Shown: in pieces, positions 5,679 through 5,940 of the stretch
How the letters are laid out: each line of letters starts with the position of its first letter
Numbering within the stretch: the stretch's first letter is position 1
Program-made: the position numbers and the translations under genes
The notes under the pieces: generated by a model
The model's database searches: none
What the model was told of the DNA's origin: nothing
What the model saw: only the letters and a program-made list of their open reading frames with translations
DNA from: Ignavibacteriota bacterium
Lineage (GTDB): Bacteria > Bacteroidota > Ignavibacteria > Palsa-1295
NCBI GenBank assembly: GCA_025357895.1
Contig: JANYLL010000059.1
Coordinates: 1-5,940 of the forward strand
Direction of reading: 5' to 3'
DNA: 5,940 nt

Positions 5679-5940
5679 ATGAATTATAATAAAAAATTTC
5701 TTACAATCGCTTTTTTCAGTATTTTGTTTTTATCTCAAGCTAATGCTCAGGTTGCCGTGGGAAGCCGCAGCTATGCTCTAATCTTTCCAAAATCCGGAGA
5801 GGGATTTGCCGCAAATATTATCCGTCTTGAAAAAGATAGTCTCGTAGTCTTTACTAACGATTATAAATACATCGCCAAAAAAGATATTGCAAAAATAATT
5901 CTCCACCAAAAAAAAGAATCCGGAAAAGGTTTTGCTCTTG
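5679..5940 (+). CDS. Secreted protein of unknown function, 3' end outside the window
   Basis: The first 87 residues are visible before the window ends. They begin MNYNKK, followed by a hydrophobic core (about 7-19) and a clear signal peptidase I site, ANA before Gln24. Residues 24-75 look like a small beta-rich domain, ending in FTNDYKYIAKKDIAKIILH (58-76). The visible end, KKESGKGFAL, runs into what may be a glycine-rich stretch. The order of parts (signal, beta domain ending in an AK-hydrophobic strand, then Ser-Gly-rich turn) matches the lipoprotein gene 15 bases upstream, so the two may be distant paralogues. There is no lipobox. No Shine-Dalgarno sequence precedes the ATG. Function cannot be assigned. 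Confidence 0.75.
   Translation, partial: MNYNKKFLTIAFFSILFLSQANAQVAVGSRSYALIFPKSGEGFAANIIRLEKDSLVVFTNDYKYIAKKDIAKIILHQKKESGKGFAL

Noticed and set aside
1..5940. CRISPR array, tRNA, rRNA, insertion sequence or phage genes
   Set aside because: No regularly spaced repeats, no tRNA T-arm-like motif, no rRNA-like stretch, and no transposase, integrase or phage protein were seen on either strand.

Overview
The window most likely comes from a member of the Bacteroidota/Chlorobiota/Ignavibacteriota side of the FCB group. None of the four start codons in the window has a convincing Shine-Dalgarno sequence. Several upstream regions carry the TAnnTTTG box typical of Bacteroidota-type promoters. The largest gene joins a bacterial serine palmitoyltransferase-like enzyme to a GNAT-fold acyltransferase. 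The phylum assignment is inference; no rRNA or universal marker gene is present.

Layout, left to right. A palindromic terminator (1-22) lies at the end of a leftward gene (385 to 41) for a small exported, nearly uncharged beta-rich protein. Next is a 655-base gap without a credible gene (386-1040). The gap holds a good leftward Bacteroidota-type promoter (740-770), a 10-bp direct repeat, and a 92-nt inverted-repeat structure (506-597). That structure pairs better as leftward RNA than as rightward RNA, so the small exported protein may have a structured leader of about 350 nt, or a separate small RNA may be made here. A rightward 548-residue membrane glycosyltransferase of the GT-C/GT39 type follows (1041-2687). 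It converges, 50 bases apart, on the leftward 801-residue fusion (5143 to 2738). A 112-base divergent spacer then leads to two rightward genes, 15 bases apart, for exported proteins: a probable lipoprotein with a C-terminal glycine-zipper membrane helix (5256-5663), and the start of a second secreted protein that runs off the window (5679 onward).

The centre of interest is the 801-residue fusion. Its first half has the full PLP-binding signature of the alpha-oxoamine synthase family (KBL/SPT). Its second half resembles the tandem-GNAT family to which the bacterial ceramide synthase bCerS of Caulobacter belongs. If both assignments hold, one polypeptide would condense serine with an acyl thioester and then N-acylate the resulting 3-ketosphinganine, which are two consecutive steps of bacterial ceramide synthesis. 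The convergent GT-C enzyme could glycosylate a lipid or protein at the periplasmic face, but nothing in the sequence ties it to the sphingolipid. No ceramide reductase, acyl carrier protein or acyl-ACP synthetase gene is visible here.
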